Part shown: one piece after another, positions 44,969 through 53,038 of the stretch
Position numbering within the stretch: position 1 is the stretch's first letter
Layout of the letters: every line of letters begins with the position of its first letter
Assembly (NCBI RefSeq): GCF_014773435.2
Contig: NZ_JACXAG020000001.1
Location: forward strand, 682,001-746,000
DNA length: 64,000 nt
Direction of reading: 5' to 3'
Origin: Polycladospora coralii
Lineage (GTDB): Bacteria; Bacillota; Bacilli; Thermoactinomycetales; Thermoactinomycetaceae
The notes under the pieces: generated by a model
What the model was told of the DNA's origin: nothing
Database searches by the model: none
Seen by the model: the letters and a program-made list of their open reading frames with translations, nothing else
Position numbers and translations under genes: made by a program

Positions 44969-45701
44969 GTTTTTGTTCCCGTTGAAAAATCCCGCTACCC
45001 GTTTGAATCGCTACGAGCAACTCTAGCATTGTACCTTCTTGATCAAAAGTATAAGTAGGTGTACCACGATCAATGCGATGATCTGTACTTAGGTAAAATG
45101 TTTTCATTCCCAGTTCAGAAGCGATCATATCTTCCTGCATGTCATTTCCAATCATAATACAGTCAGCAGGCGCTAACTTCAATTTTTCCATGATAGCTTG
45201 ATAATACATCGGATTCGGTTTGCAAAAGTGGGTTTCTTCGTTAATTGTAATATATTCAAAGAGATTGGCGTCAATTCCTGCCCACTTCAGCCGTTCATAA
45301 ACGGCAATTTGAGGAAAAACGGGATTTGTAGCCAGTACAACCCGGTACCCGGCCGCTTTAGCTGCCAATATAACTTGCTCAGCATTTTGTTCATATTGCA
45401 CGTGCTCTTCTAGTTTTGGAAAGGACGATTCATAGTACAGCTCAAAAACGGGCCATACCTCTTCTTTTTTCATCTGAGATTGGTTTAGAAATTCCTGCTC
45501 AAATACTTGTGCATTGGTATATGTGACATCTGTATTTTTTACCATTGTTTGCGTTGCGTGCCATAGCATGGGGACTAATGCATCAGCAGGAATCATTCCT
45601 TCAAAATGTGGAACTAATGATTGAATATAAGCTTGTACAAATGTTGCGGTATCCATTGGTAGTAGCGTACCATCTAGATCAAATAGCAATGCTTTTTTCA
45701 T
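44949..45701 (-). CDS. HAD family hydrolase
   Basis: This 250-residue phosphatase-type HAD has motif I 'ALLFDLDGTLLPMD', motif II 'VVLATNPVFP' (Thr), and motifs III/IV 'HFCKPNPMYYQAIMEKL' and 'CIMIGNDMQEDMIASELGMKTF'. An alpha-helical C1 cap lies between motifs I and II. The substrate is unknown. GGGGGAG precedes the ATG. It overlaps the YdbC-like gene and follows the MTAP-like gene by 14 bases, so the three may form an operon. Confidence 0.88.
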   Translation of the reverse strand: MKKALLFDLDGTLLPMDTATFVQAYIQSLVPHFEGMIPADALVPMLWHATQTMVKNTDVTYTNAQVFEQEFLNQSQMKKEEVWPVFELYYESSFPKLEEHVQYEQNAEQVILAAKAAGYRVVLATNPVFPQIAVYERLKWAGIDANLFEYITINEETHFCKPNPMYYQAIMEKLKLAPADCIMIGNDMQEDMIASELGMKTFYLSTDHRIDRGTPTYTFDQEGTMLELLVAIQTGSGIFQREQKHVHEMD

Positions 45702-45715
45702 ACATACTCCCCCAC

Positions 45716-46564
45716 TTATTCAGAAAAATAGTTTTCTAGTAATGTCTTTTTACGTAAAGATAAACATTCACACGATTCTTGATTGGCATCGATCCCCTTT
45801 ATACTATCAATCAAGATATGCGCTATCGTTTTACTCTCTTGGAAGAAGATATCTTTTAAGTCTTTGTGCGCCCAATCTTTGATGATTCCTTCGGCATAAT
45901 TTACGACCATATAAATGCCGGCATAACATGCGCCAATTTCACGAGCTAGGTAAACTTCTGGTGTAATACTCTGTCCGACAATATCCCCATGCCACCCCTT
46001 AAACATTTGCACCTCTGCCCGACTTTCGAAGTGGCGCCCATCGGTATTCACATACGTTCCCCGCTTATACACATAACGGCCTTCCTCCATCACGCGTTCT
46101 TTTGCTACATGATATAATGCATCTTTTTGGGTAGGACAGATGGGATCACGCATCACAAGTAAGTAAGGACTATTAAAACCAATATCTTGTCTCATCGAAT
46201 GATCAATGTAATCATCAGGTATCACAATGTCACGTAATTCCAGCAGATGATTGATCGCACCAACGCCACCTTCAGCAAATATTTTTTTAACTCCAGCTTG
46301 TTCTAATACCCAGAAGACTTGTTTAGAAGCTTGTCCACGCGAGACAACACCCGGCCGCCACCCATGCATACGACAAGTAAGCACTTCTTTATCACCGATT
46401 TGTAGAAGTTTGAAGGTAGGACTTTCCCCATAAGGCGTATCAAAAACAAGGCCTTTTTCTAAAACGGTGACATCATCACGTTCAATATCTTCTGGAAAGC
46501 GAATCGAAAACGTACTTGAACCACCTATAATGGCAAAATCAGTTTGTGGTATGTGTGACATCAT
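45716..46564 (-). CDS. MTAP/PNP-like nucleoside phosphorylase
   Basis: This 282-residue protein is of the purine nucleoside phosphorylase superfamily, MTA phosphorylase branch: 'FAIIGGSSTFSIRFPEDI', 'FDTPYGESPTFKLLQIG', 'AEGGVGAINHLLELRDIVIPDDYID', 'NTDGRHFESRAEVQMFKGWHGDIVGQSITPEVYLAREIGACYAGI'. It should phosphorolyse methylthioadenosine or a related nucleoside. The usual 'GPRFET' appears as 'GRHFES', and 'HG-HR' appears as 'MHGWRPG', so specificity may differ. AAAGGAG lies six bases before the ATG. A 250-base, possibly structured leader precedes it. Confidence 0.82.
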   Translation of the reverse strand: MMSHIPQTDFAIIGGSSTFSIRFPEDIERDDVTVLEKGLVFDTPYGESPTFKLLQIGDKEVLTCRMHGWRPGVVSRGQASKQVFWVLEQAGVKKIFAEGGVGAINHLLELRDIVIPDDYIDHSMRQDIGFNSPYLLVMRDPICPTQKDALYHVAKERVMEEGRYVYKRGTYVNTDGRHFESRAEVQMFKGWHGDIVGQSITPEVYLAREIGACYAGIYMVVNYAEGIIKDWAHKDLKDIFFQESKTIAHILIDSIKGIDANQESCECLSLRKKTLLENYFSE

Positions 46565-46684
46565 TACAATCTCCTTTAGTTATATCGTTATTTCCAGGCA
46601 TGTCAATTTGCATGGTGATTCCACTTTATCATTGTGTAGTTTGCTCTCCGTGCACTTTCGCCTTGCCAAGCAGATGAAAAGACC

Positions 46685-46747
46685 GCTTCACCAAAACCTT
46701 ACGGTGCTATCCAAACTCCCTATCGATCAAAAAGGGTTTGGTGAAGC
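46685..46747 (-). promoter_or_regulatory. Long hairpin in the leader of the MTAP-like gene
   Basis: GCTTCACCAAAACC (46685-46698) pairs over about 12 bp with GGGTTTGGTGAAGC (46734-46747), enclosing 35 bases. It lies in the 252-base space upstream of the phosphorylase gene. I cannot match it to a known riboswitch class. Confidence 0.4.
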
Positions 46748-46816
46748 CAAGTAGCGGCGAGGAGGCATTTCCGGTCAAGATACCCTTCCTTATATGGGTT
46801 AATCGACACGACTCAT

Positions 46817-47278
46817 TTATTTCATATTGGGAAACCCAAACTGGCGGTATGCCTCATAAACGACAATCGCCACTGAATTGGACAAGTTAAGTGATCGCGT
46901 TTCCGGTCGCATCGGAACCCGAATGCAAGTATCTTTGTACTTCTCCAAAGTGGAAGGGGGCAGCCCCTTCGTCTCTTTACCAAACACAAAAAAATCCCCA
47001 TCTTCATAATGGAAATCTGTATAGGTAGCAGTTGCTTTCGTAGTCGCACAAAAAAAGCGAGCATGAGGGTATTTTTCTTCCAACTCAGCAAATGAATCAT
47101 GATATACAATATCTAACTCATGCCAGTAATCTAAGCCAGCGCGCTTTAATTTAGTATCATCAATCGTAAAACCAAGTGGACGTATAAGATGTAATTTAGC
47201 ACCAATAACAGCACAGGTACGTGCAATATTTCCAGTGTTTTGTGGGATCTCTGGTTCAACCAAAACTACATGAATCAA
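46817..47278 (-). CDS. trmL: tRNA (cytidine/uridine-2'-O-)-methyltransferase TrmL
   Basis: This 153-residue SPOUT-class methyltransferase (CspR/TrmL) methylates the wobble base 34 of tRNA-Leu. It shows motif 1 'VVLVEPEIPQNTGNIARTCAVIGAKLHLIRPLGF', motif 2 'FVFGKETKGLPPSTLEKY' and motif 3 'IRVPMRPETRSLNLSNSVAIVVYEAYRQ', the trefoil-knot SAM site. Length is normal for the family. Confidence 0.94.
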   Translation of the reverse strand: MIHVVLVEPEIPQNTGNIARTCAVIGAKLHLIRPLGFTIDDTKLKRAGLDYWHELDIVYHDSFAELEEKYPHARFFCATTKATATYTDFHYEDGDFFVFGKETKGLPPSTLEKYKDTCIRVPMRPETRSLNLSNSVAIVVYEAYRQFGFPNMK

Positions 47279-47345
47279 TCTATGTCATCCTTCCTACCAT
47301 CACATGCACTTATTGTACCCAAAAAAGACCTATTACGACAACTAG

Positions 47346-47855
47346 CTATCGAATATGAAAAAAGGCATACTTTGTTTTCTCTGTCCATGCAGGTGAATTT
47401 AAATATCTCCAATCCCGATACTGACTATTATAGGTGTGGGCATTTACAAGCGGATTGCCATAATAATCAAACCCCGTTACGATCGCGTTATGATTCCATC
47501 GACCGTCACCTTCCCAATCATAGCAGATCACATCTCCCGCTCTCAGTTGTTGCGGACTACTCACTTCTATTGTATTTCCAGTAGGGCCACCTGCTTTCAA
47601 ATAATTAAAAAGACTATGGGCAACCGCCCAGCTAAAACTCCAAGTATCTGCTAGTCCCCCTCTTCGACGATACCACCACCCCTTACTCTTACTACTGGAA
47701 TACACCATAGGCAGATCTCCTGCATGAATGCATTGTGATACATAATTTGTACAATCATCGTCAAACTGGCGAAAAGCAGGATTTGCACTATTCCAATATT
47801 TATTTGCGTATTGCACTGCCTTTGTCCGATCATATGTAGCTTGTTGAATAGACAT
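47346..47855 (-). CDS. Putative amidase-domain (Amidase_6) protein
   Basis: This 169-residue protein is the amidase domain found at the C-terminus of many Bacillus proteins: 'YDRTKAVQYANKYWNSANPAFRQFDDDCTNYVSQCIHAGDLPM', 'WSFSWAVAHSLFNYLKAGG', 'GDVICYDWEGDGRWNHNAIVTG'. The Cys in 'DDCTNYVSQ' and His in 'NHNAIV' look catalytic, NlpC/CHAP-like. No signal peptide is seen from ATG 47855, which has GGTGGAG six bases upstream. The frame extends 21 codons further but that start would lack an RBS. A peptidoglycan or spore-related role is inferred only. Confidence 0.8.
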   Translation of the reverse strand: MSIQQATYDRTKAVQYANKYWNSANPAFRQFDDDCTNYVSQCIHAGDLPMVYSSSKSKGWWYRRRGGLADTWSFSWAVAHSLFNYLKAGGPTGNTIEVSSPQQLRAGDVICYDWEGDGRWNHNAIVTGFDYYGNPLVNAHTYNSQYRDWRYLNSPAWTEKTKYAFFHIR

Positions 47856-47923
47856 CTTCATCTCCACCTTTGCCTTTTTTTTAGCATATGTGGAAACGAT
47901 ACGTCTGGTGACCAGCACGCCCC

Positions 47924-47953
47924 AAAAAGGAGACAGCGTGCTGTCTCCTTTTT
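47924..47953. terminator. Bidirectional terminator
   Basis: A 14-bp stem (47924-47937 with 47940-47953) has A5 on one side and T5 on the other. It lies just after the stop of the DNA methyltransferase gene. Confidence 0.85.
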
Positions 47954-47960
47954 AGCTTAC

Positions 47961-48506
47961 CTAATTATGATTATGTTTCACCTTTGACTGGAAGCCTTCT
48001 AATGAAAGTAAAAACTTTTTATTTTCCATTCCACCGCCATAACCGACTAGTGATCCATTGGAACCAATCACACGATGGCAAGGCACTACAATTGATATGG
48101 GGTTTTTATTATTGGCACCACCAACTGCACGTACAGCCTTAGGCGAGCCGATTCCTTGAGCAACTTCTTTATAAGAACGTACTTCCCCGTAGGGAATGGT
48201 GGTGAGTTGATTCCAGACCATTTTTTGAAATGGCGTACCGTATAACGCAACAGGCATATCAAATATTTTCCGTTCACCAGCAAAGTATTGTATCATTTGT
48301 TCGATATAAGGCAGCGTTTCTACTTCATTGTATTCGAGTTTAACATTCCGTAACCAATGATTTAACCATATGTCTAGTCCGACTTCAGAATTATTTTTTT
48401 TATTAAAAGTTAGGTAACATAATCCGTTTGTGCTGGCAGCCAGTGTAAGAAGTCCCACTGGACTCTCCATTTTACTCCAAACAATCGTTTGCTTCAGTAA
48501 AGTCAT
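47961..48506 (-). CDS. ogt: Methylated-DNA--protein-cysteine methyltransferase
   Basis: This 181-residue DNA repair protein removes O6-alkyl groups from guanine. It has 'YGTPFQKMVWNQLTTIPYGEVRSYKEVAQGIGSPKAVRAVGGANNKNPISIVVPCHRVIGSNGSLVGYGGGMENKKFLL' blocks in order, with the acceptor Cys in PCHRV. ATG 48506 has AGGAG six bases upstream. The frame is open 38 codons further (to 48620), and that extension ('LLENGYDYEKIEEEIRSWLTGEEKR') looks protein-like, so a longer start or an overlapping small gene is possible. Confidence 0.92.
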   Translation of the reverse strand: MTLLKQTIVWSKMESPVGLLTLAASTNGLCYLTFNKKNNSEVGLDIWLNHWLRNVKLEYNEVETLPYIEQMIQYFAGERKIFDMPVALYGTPFQKMVWNQLTTIPYGEVRSYKEVAQGIGSPKAVRAVGGANNKNPISIVVPCHRVIGSNGSLVGYGGGMENKKFLLSLEGFQSKVKHNHN

Positions 48507-48696
48507 CCGTTTCTCCTCTCCTGTCAACCAGCTTCGTATTTCTTCTTCTATCTTTTCATAATCGTACCCATTTTCCAATAACCGAGTCATAAATGGAAAA
48601 AAATGATTTATGCCTATCATTCTTCGTGTAGTTTATTCTCCATTTTTTCAGGTTTCGGCTACGCTATGCCACTCAAAAAACACTTTCCCTTTTTGA

Positions 48697-49830
48697 TTAA
48701 TCAAGCAGTATATTTAATCCCGCATCTATCTCAGATACTACTTCTGCATCATCTTCATTTGATCGCGCATCTCTTAAAATCTGCTCTACATGATCTCCAC
48801 CGATTTGTACAAGTGCCCATGCGGAAGTGCCACGAATCACAGGGCGCGGATCACGTTGTAGCAACTCAGTAAGAAGCGGTATAGCAGATTCATCCTTAAA
48901 GTGCGCCAAGGCAATAATGGCATTTCGTTGAATCGGTTTCTTACCACGCCATGAACCTGACATCTTACCAAAGCGTTCTTTAAATTGACGATTACTCATA
49001 TTTAATAGGGGTTTAAGTAAAGGTTTCACCCATTCTGGCTCCGGTTTCATTTGTTCATGATGATCAAAATGCAGACGACGATTTTTAGGACATACTGTCT
49101 GACAAGTGTCACAACCGTATAAACGGTTCCCTAATTTTTTGCGATATTGCTCAGGTAAAAAACCTTTGGTTTGGGTCAAAAATGCAATACAAGATTGCGC
49201 ATCAAGCTGTCCTGGTTGCACAAGAGCACCAGTAGGACATACATCGATACAGCGATTACAATCTCCACACTGATCCAATATGGGTTCGTCTGACGGCAAA
49301 TAAATATCGGTTATCATTTCCCCCAGATACACCCACGAACCAAATTCCTCTGTAATGACCGCTGTATTTTTACCACTCCAACCAATACCAGCTCTTTCTG
49401 CTACAGCACGATCGGAAAGAACCCCCGTATCGACCATTGATTGCACACGAACATGAGGGACCAGTTCTTTTAGATAATTCTCTAATTCCTGAAGTTTTTG
49501 CTTCAGTATAATATGATAATCTTCTCCCCAGGATGCTCGTGCAAATATGCCTCGATATCCACCTTGTTCAGATACCGGTGCATCTATCAGGCGCGAGGGA
49601 TAAGCGAGAGCAATCGCGATGATACTTTTTGCCTGCGGAAATGTAAGCTCCGGATTTACTCTTTTTTCGATATCCGGTTCTTCAAAGCCAGATGCATAGC
49701 CTTTTTCTTGGCTCTCGATTAGACGTTCTCGCAAAGCAAGAAAAGGGTCTGCGCTGGTGAAGCCTATCTTATCGATGCCAATTTCGGTTGCCTTTTCTTG
49801 CAGTCTTTTCTTAATATGCTCTGCCCTCAT
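48697..49830 (-). CDS. queG: Epoxyqueuosine reductase QueG
   Basis: This 377-residue cobalamin- and iron-sulfur-dependent enzyme does the last step of queuosine synthesis in tRNA. It shows 'KIGFTSADPFLALRERLIESQEKGYASGF', 'DTGVLSDRAVAERAGIGWSGKNTAVI', two 4Fe-4S clusters ('CGDCNRCIDVCPTGALVQPGQ' and 'LYGCDTCQTVCPKNR'), and C-terminal HEAT-like repeats ('QRNAIIALAHFKDESAIPLL...RGTSAWALVQIGG'). AAAGGAGGG precedes the ATG. The other que genes are not in the window. Confidence 0.95.
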   Translation of the reverse strand: MRAEHIKKRLQEKATEIGIDKIGFTSADPFLALRERLIESQEKGYASGFEEPDIEKRVNPELTFPQAKSIIAIALAYPSRLIDAPVSEQGGYRGIFARASWGEDYHIILKQKLQELENYLKELVPHVRVQSMVDTGVLSDRAVAERAGIGWSGKNTAVITEEFGSWVYLGEMITDIYLPSDEPILDQCGDCNRCIDVCPTGALVQPGQLDAQSCIAFLTQTKGFLPEQYRKKLGNRLYGCDTCQTVCPKNRRLHFDHHEQMKPEPEWVKPLLKPLLNMSNRQFKERFGKMSGSWRGKKPIQRNAIIALAHFKDESAIPLLTELLQRDPRPVIRGTSAWALVQIGGDHVEQILRDARSNEDDAEVVSEIDAGLNILLD

Positions 49831-49900
49831 CCTTATCCCTCCTTTACATAGTACATTTCATTATAACATAAAAAACTATTCTAAATCAGAATAAAAATCC

Positions 49901-50335
49901 TCATCCTCGCGGCACAGCTGCACGTGCCAGCTCATCACAACGGTTATTCAGTTCTACATCACTGTGACCCTTCACCTTAATAAAGGTAACATCATGTTTG
50001 CTAGTCAATCGTAGCAATTGTTGCCATAAGTCTTTATTCTCCACAGGTTTTTTTTGTGAAGTTTGCCAACCATTCTTTTGCCATTTTGCGTACCAGCGTT
50101 GATTGATACAATTGACGATATAAGCACTATCCGAATGTAGTTTCACTTTGCATGGTGTTTTCAATGCACGTAACGATTCAATAACTGCTTGTAATTCCAT
50201 CCTGTTGTTGGTCGTTTCAGATTCTCCACCAGACAATTCCTTCTTCTTTTCACCATACATCAGAACCGCCGCCCATCCTCCTGGGCCAGGATTGTGAGAA
50301 CAAGCTCCATCTGTATACACAATTATCTCTTTCAT
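49901..50335 (-). CDS. rnhA: Ribonuclease HI
   Basis: This 144-residue RNase H has catalytic residues Asp in 'IVYTDGACSHNPGPGGWAAVL', Glu in 'NRMELQAVIESLRAL', Asp in 'VKLHSDSAYIVNCI' and the late Asp in 'ELNNRCDELARAA', with the basic 'KWQKNGWQTSQKKPVENKDLW' handle. It degrades RNA in RNA-DNA hybrids. ATG 50335 gives the conserved start. GTG 50347 overlaps the RBS. Confidence 0.95.
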   Translation of the reverse strand: MKEIIVYTDGACSHNPGPGGWAAVLMYGEKKKELSGGESETTNNRMELQAVIESLRALKTPCKVKLHSDSAYIVNCINQRWYAKWQKNGWQTSQKKPVENKDLWQQLLRLTSKHDVTFIKVKGHSDVELNNRCDELARAAVPRG

Positions 50336-50470
50336 CAAAACTTCCACTCCTTATTAACCACAGCGTGATCAGCATTACTGCTATCCATTGTTCTCTTTTC
50401 CCCTTTTATTAATTAAATCCTTTAACTTTAAACCCATTCTTGCTCAACTTCACCATTTATTATCAAAATG

Positions 50471-50496
50471 AAAAAAGACCGTCAAATTGACGATCT
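50471..50496 (-). terminator. Terminator of the tRNA-Pro cluster
   Basis: A short stem (GACCGTCAA/TTGACGATC, 50477-50496, one mismatch) is followed on the minus strand by TTTTTTCATTTT. It lies just downstream of the two tRNA-Pro genes. Confidence 0.65.
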
Positions 50497-50503
50497 TGTT
50501 ATT

Positions 50504-50580
50504 TGGTCGGGATGACAGGATTCGAACCTGCGACCCCCTGGTCCCAAACCAGGTGCTCTACCAAGCTGAGCCACATCCCG
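50504..50580 (-). tRNA. tRNA-Pro (anticodon UGG)
   Basis: This 77-base cloverleaf is read on the minus strand. The acceptor CGGGATG pairs with CATCCCG. It has a D-arm with TTGGTAGAGC, anticodon stem CCTGG/CCAGG with loop TTTGGGA (anticodon TGG), T-arm GGTTCGAATCC and encoded CCA. It is identical to the copy at 50661-50737. Confidence 0.97.
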
Positions 50581-50660
50581 ATATTTAATTAGCGACCTTT
50601 ATATCTTATCAAAAACGCTATACTTTGTCAACAACTTCTTTTTCAATTTATGTAATAAAA

Positions 50661-50737
50661 TGGTCGGGATGACAGGATTCGAACCTGCGACCCCCTGGTC
50701 CCAAACCAGGTGCTCTACCAAGCTGAGCCACATCCCG
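50661..50737 (-). tRNA. tRNA-Pro (anticodon UGG), second copy
   Basis: This is a 77-base tRNA gene identical to the one at 50504-50580, 80 bases away in the same direction, with encoded CCA. The pair is a tandem duplication and probably one transcript ending at the terminator near 50480. Confidence 0.97.
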
Positions 50738-51019
50738 ATATGTTGTTGTCTCAAGCACAAGTAATAATTTATCACAGCATATAAAAACTGTCAATACTTT
50801 TTTTGAATTTATCTTTGAGATAGGTTTAGACCACCTCCAGTTCAATGAAAGGACCCTTAATCAGATAGAGCCTCTTCGAAGTTTTAACCTCATCTAAAAT
50901 GGTTTCATTTTGTTATGGTTTTATTCTCATTAAACTTCAACATGAAAATATCATTTATTCGTGCAGGAAATATATTCAAACTATTCAATTTATGATATAC
51001 TCATATAAGGGGTGCCAAT

Positions 51020-51235
51020 ATGTTTAAAAATAAGAACCGGTGGAAAAATGCTGGTTTATGGGTTTCCATCATTGCATACATCCCTACTATTCTCGCTTCA
51101 TTTCAGATCCAACTCACAGATCCAGAGTGGTATACTTATGAACAAACATTAAAAGGTATTATAGCCATTTTAGTTTTACTCGGAATCCTGAATGACCCAA
51201 CAACCAACAAAAAAGGTTTTTCTGATGATAAATAA
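51020..51235 (+). CDS. Phage-type holin-like small membrane protein
   Basis: This 71-residue protein has two hydrophobic helices ('GLWVSIIAYIPTILASF' and 'TLKGIIAILVLLGIL') and ends 'NDPTTNKKGFSDDK'. The late 'GILNDPTT...G.SD' signature and topology are those of phi-LC3-type phage holins. AAGGGGTG precedes the ATG, and a terminator follows. No endolysin or other phage gene is next to it, so it is either a domesticated holin or a remnant beside tRNA genes. Confidence 0.75.
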   Translation: MFKNKNRWKNAGLWVSIIAYIPTILASFQIQLTDPEWYTYEQTLKGIIAILVLLGILNDPTTNKKGFSDDK

Positions 51236-51248
51236 GTACACACCAAAA

Positions 51249-51283
51249 GAAGCGATCTCTGAAAGTATGAGATCGCTTCTTTT
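51249..51283 (+). terminator. Terminator of the holin-like gene
   Basis: A perfect 11-bp stem (GAAGCGATCTC 51249-51259 with GAGATCGCTTC 51269-51279) is followed by TTTTG. Confidence 0.85.
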
Positions 51284-51305
51284 GTATTTCATCAAGTCTC
51301 GTATT

Positions 51306-51390
51306 TGGTACCGAAGGTCGGGGTCGAACCGACACTCCCGAAGGAACACGATTTTGAGTCGTGCGCGTCTGCCAATTCCGCCACTTCGGC
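51306..51390 (-). tRNA. tRNA-Leu (anticodon CAA)
   Basis: This 85-base class II tRNA is read on the minus strand. It has acceptor GCCGAAG/CTTCGGT, D-arm with GGCAGACGC, anticodon loop CTCAAAA (anticodon CAA), a long variable arm (GTTCCTTCGGGAGT), T-arm GGTTCGACCCC and encoded CCA. Confidence 0.96.
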
Positions 51391-51461
51391 ATATTTTTGG
51401 GAACAGCTATTAATCTATCATATGATGGGTATTCTGTCAACTATTTTAGGATTGGAACAAA

Positions 51462-51491
51462 CAAAAAAAGAAAGCCATCGAAATGGCCTTC
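51462..51491 (-). terminator. Terminator of the paa operon
   Basis: A short stem with one bulge (AAGCCAT/ATGGCCTT, 51472-51490) is followed on the minus strand by TTTCTTTTTTTG. It lies 26 bases after the aldehyde dehydrogenase stop. Confidence 0.7.
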
Positions 51492-51516
51492 CACATCTAT
51501 ATAACCCCACTCATTC

Positions 51517-53019
51517 TTAAACACCAAATGGATTAAGTGGTTTTCCACCTATATACGAAAGCACACTTTTCGTTTCTAGATAAAGATCCAGCGATTCAAT
51601 CGCCAGCTCTCTTCCGAAACCAGATTGTTTATAACCGCCAAATGGCAATCCTGGGAAAGCTGAGAATGGATTGTTGACCATAATAATCCCTGCTTTTAAT
51701 TGTGCAGTAATACGATGCGCCTTGGCAAAATCACTTGTCCAGACGGCTGCTGCTAGTCCGTATATGCTATCATTCGCAAGCTTTATGGCTTCTTTTTCTT
51801 CACTAAATTTTTGAATTACGACTACAGGCCCGAAGATCTCTTCTTGCGTCACACGCATTTCATTGGTTACATCAACGATGACGGTTGGTTCATACCAGTA
51901 ACCTGTTTCAAATTCTGCGCCTTCGGGTCGTTTTCCTCCATATAAAAGACGTGCACCTTCTTCTTGTGCCAATTTCACATACTGATCAACGGTATCCCAC
52001 TGCGATTGTGAGATAATCGCACCAATATGTGTATCGTCTTGAAGGGGATCACCAATCTTCAGTTTCTTTGTTTTTTCGATAAATTGATTGATAAAGTCAT
52101 CATAAATATCCTCATGAACATAGAGACGCGAACGCGCTTCACAAGATTGCCCAGTATTATAGTAAATACCAAAAATAGAGCCGTTCACAGCTGCTTCTAA
52201 ATCAGCATCTGCAAAAACGATATTGGGTGACTTCCCACCTAACTCTAACGTCACGCGCTTAAGTGTTTCTGATGCTTTCGCCATAATATCTTTTCCCGTT
52301 CCGGTTTCTCCTGTAAAGGCTACTTTATCTACACCAGGATGTTCTACTAGATAAGATCCAATCTCCTGACCACTGCCCGTTACAACATTAAGCACCCCTG
52401 GAGGAAGACCTGCTTCATGGCAAATGTCAGCTAATGCATAAGCCGTTAAAGGCGTTAAGCTAGCTGGCTTTAATACAATTGTACAACCAGCCGCTAATGC
52501 GGGTGCCACTTTCCAAGCCGCCATCATCAGTGGATAATTCCAAGGTATAATTTGTGCACAAACACCAACCGGTTCTTTGGTCGAGTAATGAAAAAAACCG
52601 TTGGGCACAGGTTTCGTACTCCCTGCAATCGTTGTAACCGCTCCAGCATACAACTCAAAGTCTTCAATCGCTTGCATGACTTGACCTTTTGCGGCAGATA
52701 ATGACTTACCTGAATTTAATACTTCCAATTCTACTAGTTCAGAAAATTTACTGCGCATAATAGATGCAATGCGATTTAATATTTGTCCGCGTCTAGATGC
52801 TGGCCAACGACTCCATTTACCACTTTCTAACGCAGTTCGTGCTGCGTCTACAGCCCGATTAATATCTACTTGGGTCGCTTTGGCTACACGAGCAATTTTC
52901 TCTGAATTAGCAGGATTAAAGACATCAAAGTAATAACTCGTTTCGCCTGGTACATGTTCCCCATTAATGAGTAGCTGGTATTGATCTTGCAACAACGTAT
53001 TTTGTTCTTTTAACATCAT
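51517..53019 (-). CDS. NAD-dependent aldehyde dehydrogenase
   Basis: This 500-residue ALDH superfamily enzyme has the catalytic Glu in 'RVTLELGGKSPNIVFADADL', Cys in 'YNTGQSCEARSRLYVHEDIYDD', Asn in 'QIIPWNYPLMMAAWKVAPALAAG' and the NAD-binding 'FTGETGTGKDIM'. It resembles betaine- and phenylacetaldehyde-type dehydrogenases. As the last gene of a phenylacetate operon it may oxidise phenylacetaldehyde or an aldehyde intermediate. It is not a PaaZ, since it lacks a fused hydratase domain. AAAGGAG lies seven bases before the first ATG. Confidence 0.9.
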   Translation of the reverse strand: MMLKEQNTLLQDQYQLLINGEHVPGETSYYFDVFNPANSEKIARVAKATQVDINRAVDAARTALESGKWSRWPASRRGQILNRIASIMRSKFSELVELEVLNSGKSLSAAKGQVMQAIEDFELYAGAVTTIAGSTKPVPNGFFHYSTKEPVGVCAQIIPWNYPLMMAAWKVAPALAAGCTIVLKPASLTPLTAYALADICHEAGLPPGVLNVVTGSGQEIGSYLVEHPGVDKVAFTGETGTGKDIMAKASETLKRVTLELGGKSPNIVFADADLEAAVNGSIFGIYYNTGQSCEARSRLYVHEDIYDDFINQFIEKTKKLKIGDPLQDDTHIGAIISQSQWDTVDQYVKLAQEEGARLLYGGKRPEGAEFETGYWYEPTVIVDVTNEMRVTQEEIFGPVVVIQKFSEEKEAIKLANDSIYGLAAAVWTSDFAKAHRITAQLKAGIIMVNNPFSAFPGLPFGGYKQSGFGRELAIESLDLYLETKSVLSYIGGKPLNPFGV

Positions 53020-53038
53020 CGATTCGCTCCTTTAGTGG

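Noticed and set aside
46822-47109. Alternative-frame ORF within trmL
   Set aside because: It is a shadow of the well-supported TrmL frame, which has all SPOUT motifs.
50504-51390. Integrated prophage or island at the tRNA cluster
   Set aside because: Only one holin-like gene is present. No integrase, att duplication or other phage gene can be seen between or beside the tRNA genes.
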